64,000 nt of DNA. It comes from Aphelenchoides besseyi. Lineage: Eukaryota > Nematoda > Chromadorea > Rhabditida > Aphelenchoididae. The notes beneath the pieces were generated by a model. It was not told the origin of the DNA and made no database searches. It saw nothing but the letters and a program-made list of their open reading frames with translations. This document shows, one piece after another, positions 35,387 to 45,744 of the stretch. Both the position numbers and the translations under genes were made by a program. The stretch covers positions 3,782,001 to 3,846,000 of the forward strand of contig JAMPIQ010000001.1 in NCBI GenBank assembly GCA_024699855.1. The letters are read 5' to 3'. Position 1 is the stretch's first letter. Each line of letters starts with the position of its first letter.

Positions 35387-37680
35387 AAAGTTCGTAGGTA
35401 CTTGTTATTTGTTTTGGTGCTAATAAACAGATTTTTATGCAAAATTCTTAATCGCCAGTTGATTTGCGATCTCTTAGCTGTTTTTGTGTAGTTAAATTCG
35501 AAGGTTTGACATTTAAACCCATGACTTTTCGAATCGAAAAGACACGTGATAGTGTAACAACCAAACCCATTAATCTCCAAAAGCAGTCGAAATTGATAAA
35601 AGAATTGAGCCGAGCAAAAGGTTATCATCGGTTGTCATGAGTGCATGTCTTCGTTACACTACAGTTTAAAGTGTTTAATTTGATTTTACGAACTTGCACC
35701 CTGTGGGTTCTGTTGGCAAACAGACGTTTCCATTTTTACAAACTCCCGTTGATCGTATGTTTCAGTGCGCGTCCATTTCGACTGTGAAATTCAGTCACAA
35801 GTTATTCACGAATCTTTTTCATGGTCGTTGAAGTTTTCGCGTCGTTTCGACGCAAATTTCAATGTTTGCGCTTTACACGCTTTCGCAAAGTTGTGTTTAC
35901 CGCGTGTGGTGACGACTGGAAATTGGACTAATTTTACGTTAACTTGCGCAACTACGAACTGTAGGGATTTGAAGTCTATTCGTATGTTGGAATAGTAAAC
36001 GCGGCTTCAACGAGATTTTCGAAATCCATACTCTTCAATTAGTCGATGGGAATGGAAAGGAGCAATTGATGATTGTATTCAATAAACGGAAATGAAAAAA
36101 TCGCTGGGAAAACTGAGAGGATTTACGCTTTGGCGTATGCAAATTGCTCTTTCTTATCAACACACCAATCAGTTGTTTGTCATGGATAGACGTGCCTCGA
36201 CTTTAATTGCCTATCTAGTCTAGTAATAGACTTGAAGATAGTTTTTTTAACTGCCGATAAGAAGTCTCTTGAACTGCTTCGTCACCAACGAGTAACTTGG
36301 TCGAGGAATAGACCACGTATTCTAAAGAGTTCTCTTACTACTCTTTTTTCTTATCTAATTTCCTTCTCATTGCTCAACTTCATTTGTCTTTGGAAGTTGA
36401 CGAAGAAGTTGAGTGGAAATGGCCGGCAGTTCTTTCATTCGATTTCTTTCTTGTCTTCGATTTCCATTTCGACGCACCCTGAGATTCGTTCGTGTTTGTT
36501 TGAGTTTAGATTTTGTGAACTACACAATCAATTTCAACTGAAACGATGCGACCAAGCAATCGGCGTGCGGCGATAATCGGGAGTCTGGTTTCCACGTTTT
36601 TCTTCTGCACGCATTTACTCGACTGTACAGTCGATTAACAAGCAGAAAGCAAGTAAAAAACGTTTGTTTTCGTTGGATTAATAGATCCGGATTGGAGGGA
36701 TAAAGAACAGCCGGTGAGTCAACGGGCGGATTTCTTACGTCAATCGCTCCAATTTGCTTTGTGATTCAGTGCGCGTGTTGGCCGTTGAATCAAGAGCTGT
36801 GAGTATGCGACAAACGAGTGTGAGTACGTGGGTTCGAGAGCTTTTCGAGATTGACGGACTGGTTGTTTCGTACGTAACGGAAACCGTTTTTCTCTCACGT
36901 CCGTCAGCCGTTGGGTCGCCGCAAGAAAAAGTCGGGAGTTTTGGTTGCGGTTTTTGTTTCTAATTGCAATCCGATTGATTGTGCAATCGGGTGATGGAAC
37001 CGTTTTTGGATTATTCAATGAAAGTGCGGTTCATGACTTGTTGTTTGGCGCATTAATTATCTTGACACCTTGAAACACGGCCGTTAGTTCCGTTCCATGG
37101 ATTTACGACTGAAAGGTGCGACTTGTTTCCGTTTTTCGCCTCCGACCGTTTTTTTCATCAGGTGTTGCGTTTCGATATGAGGGAGATAATGGGCTACTAG
37201 AGGCGAAACAAACTCGACTTATGAATCTGCTTTGTACGAGAAATCTAACAAAACTAGTTTCCTTAGATTCGCGATGAGTTTGAACCGACCGTCGAGTGTT
37301 TCTTGTGCGATGTTTTTAATTAAAACCGCAGAGTCACAAAACCGCCGGTTGTTTTCGTCCTCGTAATGAGCTTTTGTGCGCAATTTCGACGTTTCGATTA
37401 CGCGAACCGACTGCGTGTGAGATGAGCAGATGAGATAGTCGAGAGCGAAAAATGACCGATGGCTCCTTTTTGGACGTAGCAGTGAATTTGCGGAAAAGTG
37501 CGAAATCGCGGGTCGCGAGGATTCCAAATAAACAGACGTCTGATGTCTGCAAAACGCGTGAATTTCGTTTGTTCGGTTGCCATGCGAACGTAATTGCCGT
37601 TCGATTCGTGAGAGATCATTACCGTTCGCGTCGATTCTTTTACTTCATTGAACTTCGTAGTTCAGACCTTCGAGAGCTCC
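35387..37680. other. 2.3 kb intergenic/5' region upstream of the CRIB gene
   Basis: No supported coding sequence. It may hold 5' untranslated exons of the CRIB gene; 36700-37600 contains repeated GTTTCCGTTTT-like runs without clear periodicity. Confidence 0.35.
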
Positions 37681-38064
37681 ATGTCCATCATGCGTAAACC
37701 ACTGCAACTGTTCAACTGCTGCTATTCGTCACAATCGGATGTGAGTTCAATTCGGAAAGTACATGAGAACGTTCAGTTTAGATCGGACGTTTGCGAATCA
37801 CTCCCGCGGTGATTGGAACGCCAACCGATTTCCGACATGTTCTTCACATCGGTGCATCAGATGAAGTGAACACGGTAATCGAAAGACAAATACTCGTGTG
37901 ATGTTTCGTTGTTTCAGGAGAATTTCCTGAAGTTCATGACCGATGTAAAGAATCCCGGATCACCAACGAGCGAAATAAGCGCAGAAAACGTTATTCCCGT
38001 GAACAAAAGTCAGTTGCCTTGTTTTCTATGGCTCCCAACGTTTTTCTTTTCAGTGAATGCGTAG
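37681..38064 (+). CDS. CDC42 small effector-like protein (CRIB motif)
   Basis: 84-residue protein from four exons: 37681-37740, 37782-37874, 37918-38008 and 38054-38064. The N-terminus holds a paired Cys (LFNCCYSS), a likely palmitoylation site as in CDC42SE/SPEC proteins. Residues 21 on read IGRLRITPAVIGTPTDFRHV followed by LHIGASDEV, matching the CRIB consensus (I..P..F.H..HIG). The rest is short and polar and ends VNKMNA. Such proteins bind GTP-loaded CDC42 at the membrane and alter actin behaviour. AATAAA lies at 38299-38304, and the NYN nuclease ATG follows only 100 nt later, suggesting one polycistronic unit. Confidence 0.8.
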
Positions 38065-38298
38065 TGTCACAATCGCTGCTTGCCGTCCAATTCAACGCCT
38101 TTTTTGCTGCTCAATTGTCGAGCAAAAACGTTTAGTTCCGCGATTTGTGGTTCCGATGTTTTCTTCTACTTATTCCAACAAACGCAAAGTCATTAGTCGT
38201 ATTTCCGGTCCCTGTTTGCCTGTGTTCGTTTTATCCTCAATCCAAGTTCTCGGGTATTTTTGCCGTTTCGTATTCTTCGATCACGTTTTTGTGGTTTA

Positions 38299-38304
38299 AA
38301 TAAA
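38299..38304 (+). terminator. AATAAA poly(A) signal between CRIB gene and NYN nuclease
   Basis: The AATAAA is followed within about 95 nt by TTTGTTTTTCAG (acceptor at 38398-38399) and then the NYN start codon. No donor that would pair with it is seen upstream in the intergenic stretch. Confidence 0.6.
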
Positions 38305-38387
38305 GAATGAACTACGAGTTTATGTTGATGGGAAGCTAATTGTGGTTGTCATTCAGAACTAACTGGAAAATGTGGGAAATCGATTCG

Positions 38388-38399
38388 TTTGTTTTTCAG
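38388..38399 (+). promoter_or_regulatory. probable trans-splice acceptor before the NYN nuclease
   Basis: TTTGTTTTTCAG ends five bases before the ATG at 38405, with a preceding outron-like AT-rich stretch. It is typical of nematode downstream operon genes. Confidence 0.45.
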
Positions 38400-38404
38400 T
38401 TCAA

Positions 38405-39387
38405 ATGTCCAACGAACGTGCACGTGAACGAACCGAAGTGGATTATGATCCATCATTGTTCATTTATCCAGCGGTATGTTCGACAGTTGGATCCAAATCA
38501 ATTCTTACAGCCAGACCAAATATCCGCATTTTATACCCGTCGACTGCTTGTAATCGATGGATGCAATGTTCTATTCGACGAAAAGAATCATCAAACGTAA
38601 GTACTAAAAGTGTTACATTTTCAATTTCCTTTCTGTTTTTAGACAAAAATATTTGATGAAGAATGCTACCGGACTATTATGGATGGTCAATTACTTGATG
38701 AAAAACGGATTCGAGGTTCTTGTGGTTTTGCGTAGACATTTTCACGACGATTTTAAACTCAAGAACAACTATATCCTCAACGTGTGTTACAAAAAAAACA
38801 ACCTACAAAGTGGTTTAGAGACTTGACCAACTAGAAGTCCTTGCGTATGTTGGCGATAATGACGATGAGTGCATTTTGAAGACCGCCAAAGAATATTGTG
38901 GATGTGTGATCTCAAACGATCAGTACAGAGATCATTCCAATGAATATAAGGAGGTGATTGAAAGACGAATTGGATTTCGGTTCTTGAATAGTACGGAGCG
39001 CGAGCACATTCCGCCAGAAGAAATGCACTTGCCAAAAAATCGATGGGGATTCGCGGCTCTTCGGTTCGAAGTCGACAAGAAAGACGTCTTCTACAATTGT
39101 AAAATTTGCTCCAATTTCCAAGGATCTAATTTCTATTTTCAGTTGCTTATTCGAATATGTCACAACCGGATTACAACAAAGTTCGACGAATCTATCAACA
39201 GATATCACCCACATACTTCCAAAAGCGTGTTGATGAGTTCAATGTAATGGCCGACTACCATCAACTCCATTGTTGTGTTGTTGAAAATGTTAAAAGACCA
39301 ATATTCGATTATTTCGACAGTAGCAGAGCACCGTTGCGCTTTGAGCAATTCTTCGAGGAATACAAACGAATGCAGGAGTATAAATAG
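38405..39387 (+). CDS. Zc3h12a/regnase-like NYN (PIN-fold) ribonuclease
   Basis: Five exons (38405-38473, 38511-38596, 38643-38781, 38819-39098, 39143-39387) give 272 residues in one closed frame. The start MSNERARERTEVDYDP follows a splice acceptor. The nuclease core is complete: RLLVIDGCNVLF (first Asp), then a helix with WMVNYLMKNGFEVLVVLRRH, then VGDNDDECILKTAKEYCGCV, then ISNDQYRDHSNE (metal-binding Asp), then FRFLNSTEREHIPPEE, equivalent to the FVND.FMPPDD of regnase-1. No CCCH finger is visible. The C-terminal 110 residues are unfamiliar. Related enzymes degrade specific mRNAs. AATAAA lies at 39416-39421. The gene is partly duplicated at 50.2-50.7 kb. Confidence 0.85.
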
Positions 39388-39472
39388 CCAAGTTAGTGAT
39401 GTACATTGTTTGTTTAATAAATTATCGCTTTTAATTTAACAGAAACTTAATAGCAACAACAAATAAAGCGAT

Positions 39473-39517
39473 CTAAACTAAACGTCGAACTTCGAAGAAA
39501 CGTTTCATTTAGTAAAC
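39473..39517 (-). pseudogene. relic of the TMED2 C-terminus downstream of the NYN gene
   Basis: On the minus strand this reads the last codons of TMED2 (MKRFFEVRRLV then stop). The preceding Tyr codon TAC is changed to TAA, and similarity ends abruptly just beyond. The intact TMED2 is at 50617-51357. Confidence 0.75.
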
Positions 39518-39549
39518 AACCATAAGAATATAGGCTTCTGAATCTCAGC

Positions 39550-40430
39550 TTACTTCAAGTAATGTTCACCGTATTCTTCTTTAAGCCTCTCAGGCAGACG
39601 ATCACAAATTATTTTAAGGCCACCAGCAGCTGCTAACGGGTTTGCTTAAGGTGTATTAAAGAATCCGGGCTGCAATGAAATAAGTGAACAGAATCTTTTC
39701 ACTTCTAGCCTCTAATACAGAGACATGAACGCCTCATTGCGCGAGCTCAACGCGAATTGTATCTAAATAAACAGCAATCGCGTGCTTGGAAACGTTGTAC
39801 GGTTTGCGAGTTGGTAGGCAAATCTAAATATTGCTTATGCAAACCTTAAATATCGAATAGAAACATACCTTGGCGCAGATGCTGGAAACCGACACAATTA
39901 GCCTTGAGCTTTTTTGACCAAATCCATGAATGCATGTGTAACACGAATATGTCCCAAGATGTTGATATCCCAGAATCGTTGTTACCTGAAAACAAATGTT
40001 TACATACGATCGTAACCAAAGAATTGATATGAGAATATCTTACATTTGTAAAATTCGTCAACCGTCGACTTTTGGGTTAACTCGATTGGAAAATACTATG
40101 AAAGTTAACGGCTATGAGACATCAATGCATTCAGAGATTCCGTTAAACTTACATTTTAAGTGTATGCCATTCGTCCCAAGCACGCTTGTCGCCAATTCCG
40201 GCGTTATTGACGATTCCTCCAATCAAAGATATTACGACTAACAAACCAAAAACATTTACCTGAAAGCTTTTTGTTTCTCAAAACGTTCGTCCACGAATTC
40301 ACGTGCACGTTTGACAGACTCGCGATCTCGCAGATTCAACGAAAATGTTTGCATAAGATTCTCGCTATTTGGAAACTTTTTTGCTTCTTCGAGAATTCCT
40401 TTGATTCCAGCATCTGCTAAGCAGTAGACT
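39550..40430 (-). pseudogene. short-chain dehydrogenase (RDH/HSD17B6 type) pseudogene, copy 1
   Basis: The minus strand shows SDR blocks in order: GILEEAKKFPNSENLMQTFS, LNLRDRESVKRAREFVDERF, then IVNNAGIGDKRAWDEWHT, then FWDINILGHIRVTHAFMDLV, VSVSSICAK, and PTRKPYNVSKHAIAVYLDTI with the YxxxK active site. It ends GLKIICDRLPERLKEEYGEH. It is broken: in-frame TGA at 39734-39736, TAA at 39646-39648, and a frameshift near 39905 before VSVSS. The N-terminal nucleotide-binding half is missing, upstream of which a retrotransposon now lies. Confidence 0.75.
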
Positions 40431-40699
40431 ATTTATAAAAAGAGAAAAACCCCGAAGTTCCCTAATTGTAGATACTACAAACTGAAAAATACTATCCACG
40501 GGAATATAACTCATAAATTTATTTCAACTTCTAACTCATCTAAACACAGTCAAAACACAAAATTTTTATTGATAATTACTCAAAAAAAAACCGGAGAACC
40601 ATAATACATCGACTTTATTCGCATCGAAAATGTACAGGCGAGTATGAGAGACATTTTGAAGAAGCGATCAGTTTCCGTGCTAATACCCATAGCTGAAAA
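40431..40699. other. AT-rich junction between SDR relic and retrotransposon
   Basis: No coding sequence. The 5' boundary of the retrotransposon lies in here or just after. Confidence 0.3.
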
Positions 40700-40842
40700 T
40701 AAAATCTCACACGCGGGGAAAGCGAGCTGGCGAGCGGTCGTGTTTTTGGCCGCTCTGCTTTTTGTTCATTTTTATCCGATTTTTCGTTTTAACCCGTTGC
40801 GTGGCCCGGGACAAGCACTTGCAAGCCCCCGGTTAGGCAGGA

Positions 40843-42339
40843 ATGCCGAATGCTACACGGCCTCAACGATCCAAGCGTCATGAACTCAAGATCGGAACCT
40901 TCAACTGTCGAGCAATTGCAACCGAAGAACGTCTCAGCGCATTGGAAGAAGAACTCCGATCGATCAACGTCGACATCCTGGGCATCTCATCAACGCGTCG
41001 ACATGGAACGTCAATCACACACCGGCTGAACTCCAATCTCCATTTCTATCACTCAGGCAACGACGATCAACGAGCAACGTTTGAAGGAGTCGGCTTTTTG
41101 GTCAGCGAACAAGCCAACCGTTTGGTTACGAACGCGATTTTTCACACCGACCGAATTGCTCAACTTGTTCTGCTCTTTCCAAACGGCAAAACTGCAAGAC
41201 TGACGCAAATCTACGCACCAGCAACATCTAACAAGAAGAACCCTTCCAATTCGAACAGTCAAAGCAAAGACGCCGAAAAGGAAAATGAAGAAGATGAAGA
41301 ACGTTACGACAAATTCCTGGATGATTTGCGGCGAGCGCTCGATGGCAAATGGAAGTACAGAAACGACATCGTGATGGGCGACTTCAACGCAATCATCGGT
41401 CGGGATCAACCAACACAACAATTTGTCGGTAAGCAATGTTTGGGAACGCGAAATGATCGAGGAGAAACGCTGAGTGAATTCGTGGGATCACAGCAACTCT
41501 ACGGTTTGAATTCGTTCTTCCGCAAACCGAAGTCGAGGCGATGGACGTGGTTTGGACTCAACCGAAAAGAAGAAATCGACTACATCCTCTGCCGGAAGCG
41601 ATCGATCGTCACAAACGTCCAAGTTCTCAATAGATTCAACGGTGGATCGGATCATCGAATGGTTCGCGCACACTTTCGAATTGGACCGATCAAACGGCTC
41701 CCACAACGACCGCGTCAATTGCCCGCCGACTACGATGAAATGGCACTGAAAGAACGTTTGACTCGCAACCTCAACAGGCCAGTTACAACGCTGATGGCAA
41801 GCGATGAAGAGGAAATCGAAATCAAGTGGAAACGTTTGAAAGAGTCGCTCAAAAAGGCGGCCGAATGTGCTGAATCAAGATGGCCGCTAATCCCAAGAAT
41901 TTCAGACAGAACCAAGTCGCTATTGCAACAGCGAAGACATGCGAAATTTGGGCTCGGTGGCACTCCCAACGCTCGACTCGCCTACTCAACACTTTGCAAA
42001 GCGGTGCGGTGGTCAATGGCCGAGGATCTTCACAAGCATCACATCAAAGTCTTCAGTCGAGCAATCGAACTCAACAGACTGAAACGTGGACGTTTCGAAG
42101 CAACCAATCGGCGCCACGTGGTCATGCAACTTCGCAAGCCCGATGGAACGTTAACATCGACAACCACGGAAGCTGTGAATGTTGCCGCGTCATTCTACTC
42201 ACAACTCTACGCGGCAACAAACGGTAAATTTGAATTCAAACGTTCCTCTCCGCTTGTCAAGCCAATTTCCAGTGGAGAAATCATTTTTCGGCGGCGACAA
42301 GAATACGTGGCAATACGGCACCAGGACTGGATGGAATAA
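40843..42339 (+). CDS. retrotransposon endonuclease and start of reverse transcriptase (frame 1 segment)
   Basis: The start MPNATRPQRSKRHELKIGTF leads into an AP-endonuclease-like domain: FNCR, LGISSTRRHG, FEGVGFLVSE, the catalytic VMGDFNAIIG, WTWFGLNRKEEIDYI, and the terminal SDHRMVRAHF. The frame is lost near 42287 by a single-base shift, just before the RT palm. The linker has Lys/Asn/Glu-rich low complexity around 41230-41310. Confidence 0.85.
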   Translation: MPNATRPQRSKRHELKIGTFNCRAIATEERLSALEEELRSINVDILGISSTRRHGTSITHRLNSNLHFYHSGNDDQRATFEGVGFLVSEQANRLVTNAIFHTDRIAQLVLLFPNGKTARLTQIYAPATSNKKNPSNSNSQSKDAEKENEEDEERYDKFLDDLRRALDGKWKYRNDIVMGDFNAIIGRDQPTQQFVGKQCLGTRNDRGETLSEFVGSQQLYGLNSFFRKPKSRRWTWFGLNRKEEIDYILCRKRSIVTNVQVLNRFNGGSDHRMVRAHFRIGPIKRLPQRPRQLPADYDEMALKERLTRNLNRPVTTLMASDEEEIEIKWKRLKESLKKAAECAESRWPLIPRISDRTKSLLQQRRHAKFGLGGTPNARLAYSTLCKAVRWSMAEDLHKHHIKVFSRAIELNRLKRGRFEATNRRHVVMQLRKPDGTLTSTTTEAVNVAASFYSQLYAATNGKFEFKRSSPLVKPISSGEIIFRRRQEYVAIRHQDWME

Positions 42340-42371
42340 GATCGAAAGCGACCAAATATGGAGCAGAAGTT

Positions 42372-43472
42372 ATGGCTGATGAGCTCGCAAACTTGGTCAA
42401 TCACATGTTCGAGAAATCCATTGTTCCGGCCGATTTTTCTCATGCGTCAACGATTCTTTTGGAGAAGGCTGGGGACAAACTGGACATTGGAAACTACCGA
42501 CCAATCAGTCTACTGCCATCTGTCTACAAATTGGTGACTCGAGCCATCACAAGGCGCGTTCAACAAGCGGTTCTCAACTACATCCCAGTCGAACAAGCGG
42601 GTTTCCGGCCGACGTTCTCAACTATCGACCACATCCACTCAATCAGCATCTTATTGGAAAGAGCTTGGGAATTCCACTACCCGCTGGCGCTGATGTTTGT
42701 TGATTTTCGAAAAGCGTTTGATACGATCGAATTCGATGCCATTTGGGCGGCTTTGGAGCGCTTCAACGTCGACGAAGATACGATTTCGATGATCAAAACT
42801 CTCTACTCATCTGGCACCAGTTCGTTACGATGGGGAAACGAATCAGCAAATTTTGGAGTGCAGCGGGGAGTGCGACAAGGTGACCCTCTTTCACCACTGA
42901 TTTTCATTGTAGTTCTCCAATTTGCAATCAACCAAATCAACTGGGAACAAGAAGAAGGAATTGAAATCGACAGCCGCCGGCTACATCTCCTCGCTTATGC
43001 TGACGACATTGCTCTGATTGCCAGCAATCCAAAGAATCTTCAATCCATGGCCATCAAACTGGCCGATCGCTGCTCAACTGTTGGTCTCGAAATCAATGCA
43101 AACAAAACAAAGTGGATGAACGCCGACCGCGACAATCATTGGAACAACTCGAACATCGCAATCAATTCCCAAGACGTCCAACGAGTCGACTTCTTCAACT
43201 ACCTCGGTCAATTGATTCAATTTCCGAGAGATCATGGAAAGGACATTGGAAGACGAATTGGTTCTGGTTGGTCGGCTTTTGGCAAAATGAAGCGGTTTTT
43301 GACGGACAAGAACGTGGCCACAAGTTTGAAGCGGCGATACTACAATATGGTTGTTCTTCCGACGATGTTGTACGCAGCAGAAACATGGGCCGCAACCGAC
43401 AGCAACTTGGAGCGAATCGCCCAAAACTCAGCGGGCGATGGAACGTCGAATGATTGGAGTCCGGCTGCGTGA
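42372..43472 (+). pseudogene. retrotransposon reverse transcriptase segment (shifted frame)
   Basis: RT fingers/palm: GNYRPISLLPSVYKLVTRAI, EQAGFRPTFSTIDHI, MFVDFRKAFDTIEF, QRGVRQGDPLSPLIF, the active-site LAYADDIALIA (YADD at 42995-43006) and LEINANKTKWM. The C-terminal region continues FFNYLGQLIQ..KRRYYNMVVLPTMLYAAETW. It ends at a stop in a second frameshift zone near 43440. Confidence 0.85.
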
Positions 43473-43818
43473 CAAAAAGCCATCGACTTGGGTGAGGAAT
43501 CAAACCCAAGTAACGGACATCGCTTCAGCTGCCCGGAAAAGAAAATGGAAATTCGCTGGTCGCCTCTTCCGATCGACCGACGGCAGATGGTCACAACAGC
43601 TCACTTTGTGGATTCCTACTACAAAACGCGTTGCTGGAGATGGACGGCCGAAAACTCGCTGGGAAGACGACGTCCGAAGACACGTGGGCCAGAAGTACAT
43701 GGTTCCGCGCAAATCCCAATGGACAGAAGCGGCAAAAGACGAGCAACGTTGGAAGAGGCTCGGAAAAACATTTGCGATTCCGCTGCCGCAAAAATCGAAA
43801 AGGCGACAACAATCGTGA
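43430..43818 (+). pseudogene. retrotransposon C-terminal segment (third frame)
   Basis: This picks up after the second frameshift with RDKKPSTWVRNQTQVTDIAS, RKRKWKFAGRLFRSTDGRWS, GRPKTRWEDDVRRHVG and WKRLGKTFA. This is the usual C-terminal 'WAGHVAR..RPKTRWEDDI' tail of RTE polyproteins. Stop at 43816-43818. Confidence 0.8.
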
Positions 43819-43906
43819 GGTCACCAACACGGAATTTTATTTGATCACTTAATGGTCACTGTTTATCCGTTGATTTTGGAAATAAATTGAATTGAATTGA
43901 ATTGAA

Positions 43907-44601
43907 AATAAAATGAGATTAGTAAAAGCTATAGATTTATAAAGATATTTACCTCAATTTATAGAATGGTATTGTTTCCGTTTAAGATCTTAACAGAATT
44001 TCATGAATTGAACGGCAATTTGAAAGTCAAGCGGAGATTGTAGATCTCCGACTCAATTTCTTCCGCATTGAGGACCAGTCTAAAAATAACGAATGAAAAG
44101 AAATGAAAGGCAAGAGCGACTTACCAGACGAGTAACACTGTGGACGATGACAATATTGCAATAATTTCCGGAGGTGCTGCGTAAGTGCGAGGACGCAGCC
44201 ATCCGTCTGCGTAAAAATGTACAAACGAAGCATTCACAACTCGAATTTCCGATAACAACACACTGTTCTGAAGATTGTAGTCAAGATCCGACTGTGCAAA
44301 ACGAGCATTGAACGCATTACCTTGAGCCATGACTAAACAATCGTGGGAGCAAATCAATCGGATGTGGAACAACAGCTTTCAACTTCAAAAGAGTTGAAAT
44401 GAGAGTAATTAGCTAGTTAAAGCAAACAATCAGAATTTGAAATATGCATAAGGATGAAATGTTCAAGTTTAGTTAGCGTACGGTTTATTTTTAATGACGA
44501 GTTGATTTCATCCGTCAGCTCTTTTTTTAATATTCGCATTCATTTTTATAAAAGTAAATTGAGTTTACGTTCAGAAGTAAAGAAAAGTCAGACACGAAGT
44601 A
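43907..44601. other. sequence between the two transposons; one unclear minus-strand exon pair
   Basis: On the minus strand 44330-44106 an open stretch (MAQGNAFNARFAQSDLDYNL, then HFYADGWLRPRTYAAPPEII) ends at a good donor GTAAGT. The following piece (LVLNAEEIESEIYNLRLTF) joins only by creating a stop. I suspect a gene relic, family unknown. Confidence 0.3.
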
Positions 44602-44720
44602 CAGGGTGTCCCAGCCGAAAGTGACGATTTGAAACTCTCCGCACAATTCGAGTTCTTCACCGATTTTCATGCGGTTTTTTGATTACGGTAGATAAAACTG
44701 GGAATTTTTGTTCTGCGTCT
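44602..44720 (+). repeat. left terminal inverted repeat
   Basis: About 118 bp that reads as the reverse complement of 45617-45735 with few differences, including GATTTGAAACTCTCCGCACA and the poly-pyrimidine end. Confidence 0.75.
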
Positions 44721-45616
44721 TAAGATTTCCGGATTTTGATTCAGAATTATACGAAATGTGCATTTTGGCGAAGTGATCGGTTTTCACCGGTAAAAATTGC
44801 GTGCAAAATGAGCTGTGTGTGGTCTTCTTCATTTTGTAACCGTAACAAAAATGAGTTGGTCGCCCGAAGAAAAAGCCCTCTGCGTAATCGAATACGCGAA
44901 ATCAAGGAGCCCGATTGCCGTTCAACGTGCCTTTCGTCGCCACTTCAATCTCCGTCCACGCGCAGCCGTTCCCAGCACAACAAATTTCTCGATTTGGTTG
45001 GACAAGTTCTTGGAGCGAGGGGATGTCCACAGGCGACATGGAGTGGAGGAAAGGTTGGGAAATGGTCTTCGAGTTTCCATTTGTTCTTGTTAAGGACCGC
45101 GAGAACCCCGGAGATGATGGCGGAAATTTTCCGTTTGATTCGGGACGATCCCAATCAATTAGTCCGAGCACTCGCAAGCCTTGAAGGAATGCCGTCGAAA
45201 TCGACAGTCCATCGCATTTTGAAGGCAAGACCTCATTCTTTTTTTGTTATACCGCAAACTTCAGAGTGAAAGCTTCCACCCGTACAAGTTACGGTTGTTG
45301 CAAGAACTGAAGCCGGAGAGCTTGGACGACCTTCAAGCTCGAATTGTCGTGGAGTTCGCCAATCTCTCGCAAGACTTTATCGACCGTGCCATCGACGACT
45401 ACGCCAGACGACTCCAAAAGGTCATCGACAAAGAAGGCAGAAGTGTGGAACTTTGATTGTTGGATAAACTTTGAAAAAAAAGTCAAAGACCTTTCCTGAC
45501 GAAGGAAACGGAAAGACCACACACAGCTCATTTGCACGCGAATTTTTCGATCGAAAACCAAACATTTCGCCAAAATGCAGATTCCCCCATTGCCATACGA
45601 AATTCTGGAAATCTTG

Positions 45617-45735
45617 AGACGCAGAAGAAAAATTCCCAGTTTTATCTACCGTAATCAAAAAACCGCATGAAAATCGGTGAAGAACTCGAATTGTGCGGAG
45701 AGTTTCAAATCGTCACTTTCGGCTGGGACACCCTA
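45617..45735 (-). repeat. right terminal inverted repeat
   Basis: Mirror of the left repeat; ends GGCTGGGACACCCTA just before the TA target duplication. Confidence 0.75.
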
Positions 45736-45744
45736 TAGAACCCA

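Larger units (their letters stand above)
40700..43906 (+). mobile_element. non-LTR retrotransposon, RTE-like, with two frameshifts
   Basis: About 3.2 kb element. A GC-richer 5' leader (about 40700-40842) is followed by an APE-type endonuclease, a reverse transcriptase and an RTE-style C-terminus. It ends in a 3' tail of TTGAA repeats (about 43884-43906). Lack of LTRs, the single endonuclease-RT polyprotein and the short-repeat tail point to RTE or a neighbouring clade. It interrupts the SDR-pseudogene region. Confidence 0.82.
44602..45735 (+). mobile_element. Tc1/mariner-superfamily-like DNA transposon with long inverted repeats, defective
   Basis: Bounded by TA dinucleotides (44600-44601 and 45736-45737) and terminal inverted repeats of about 118 bp. 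The repeats start CAGGGTGTCCCAGCCGAAAG on the left with the mirror image on the right. The interior encodes an N-terminal helix-turn-helix piece (MSWSPEEKALCVIEYAKSRS, VQRAFRRHFNLRPRAAVPS) from 44851. A middle piece in another frame is EMMAEIFRLIRDDPNQLVRA. A C-terminal piece is AIDDYARRLQKVIDKEGRSV, stop near 45456. The DDE/D catalytic core is absent, so the copy cannot move itself. Confidence 0.75.

Noticed and set aside
41053..41436. Minus-strand frame within the retrotransposon
   Set aside because: Antisense shadow of the endonuclease domain.
44930..45230. Minus-strand frames inside the mariner-like element
   Set aside because: Antisense of the transposase remnants; the plus-strand helix-turn-helix piece explains them.
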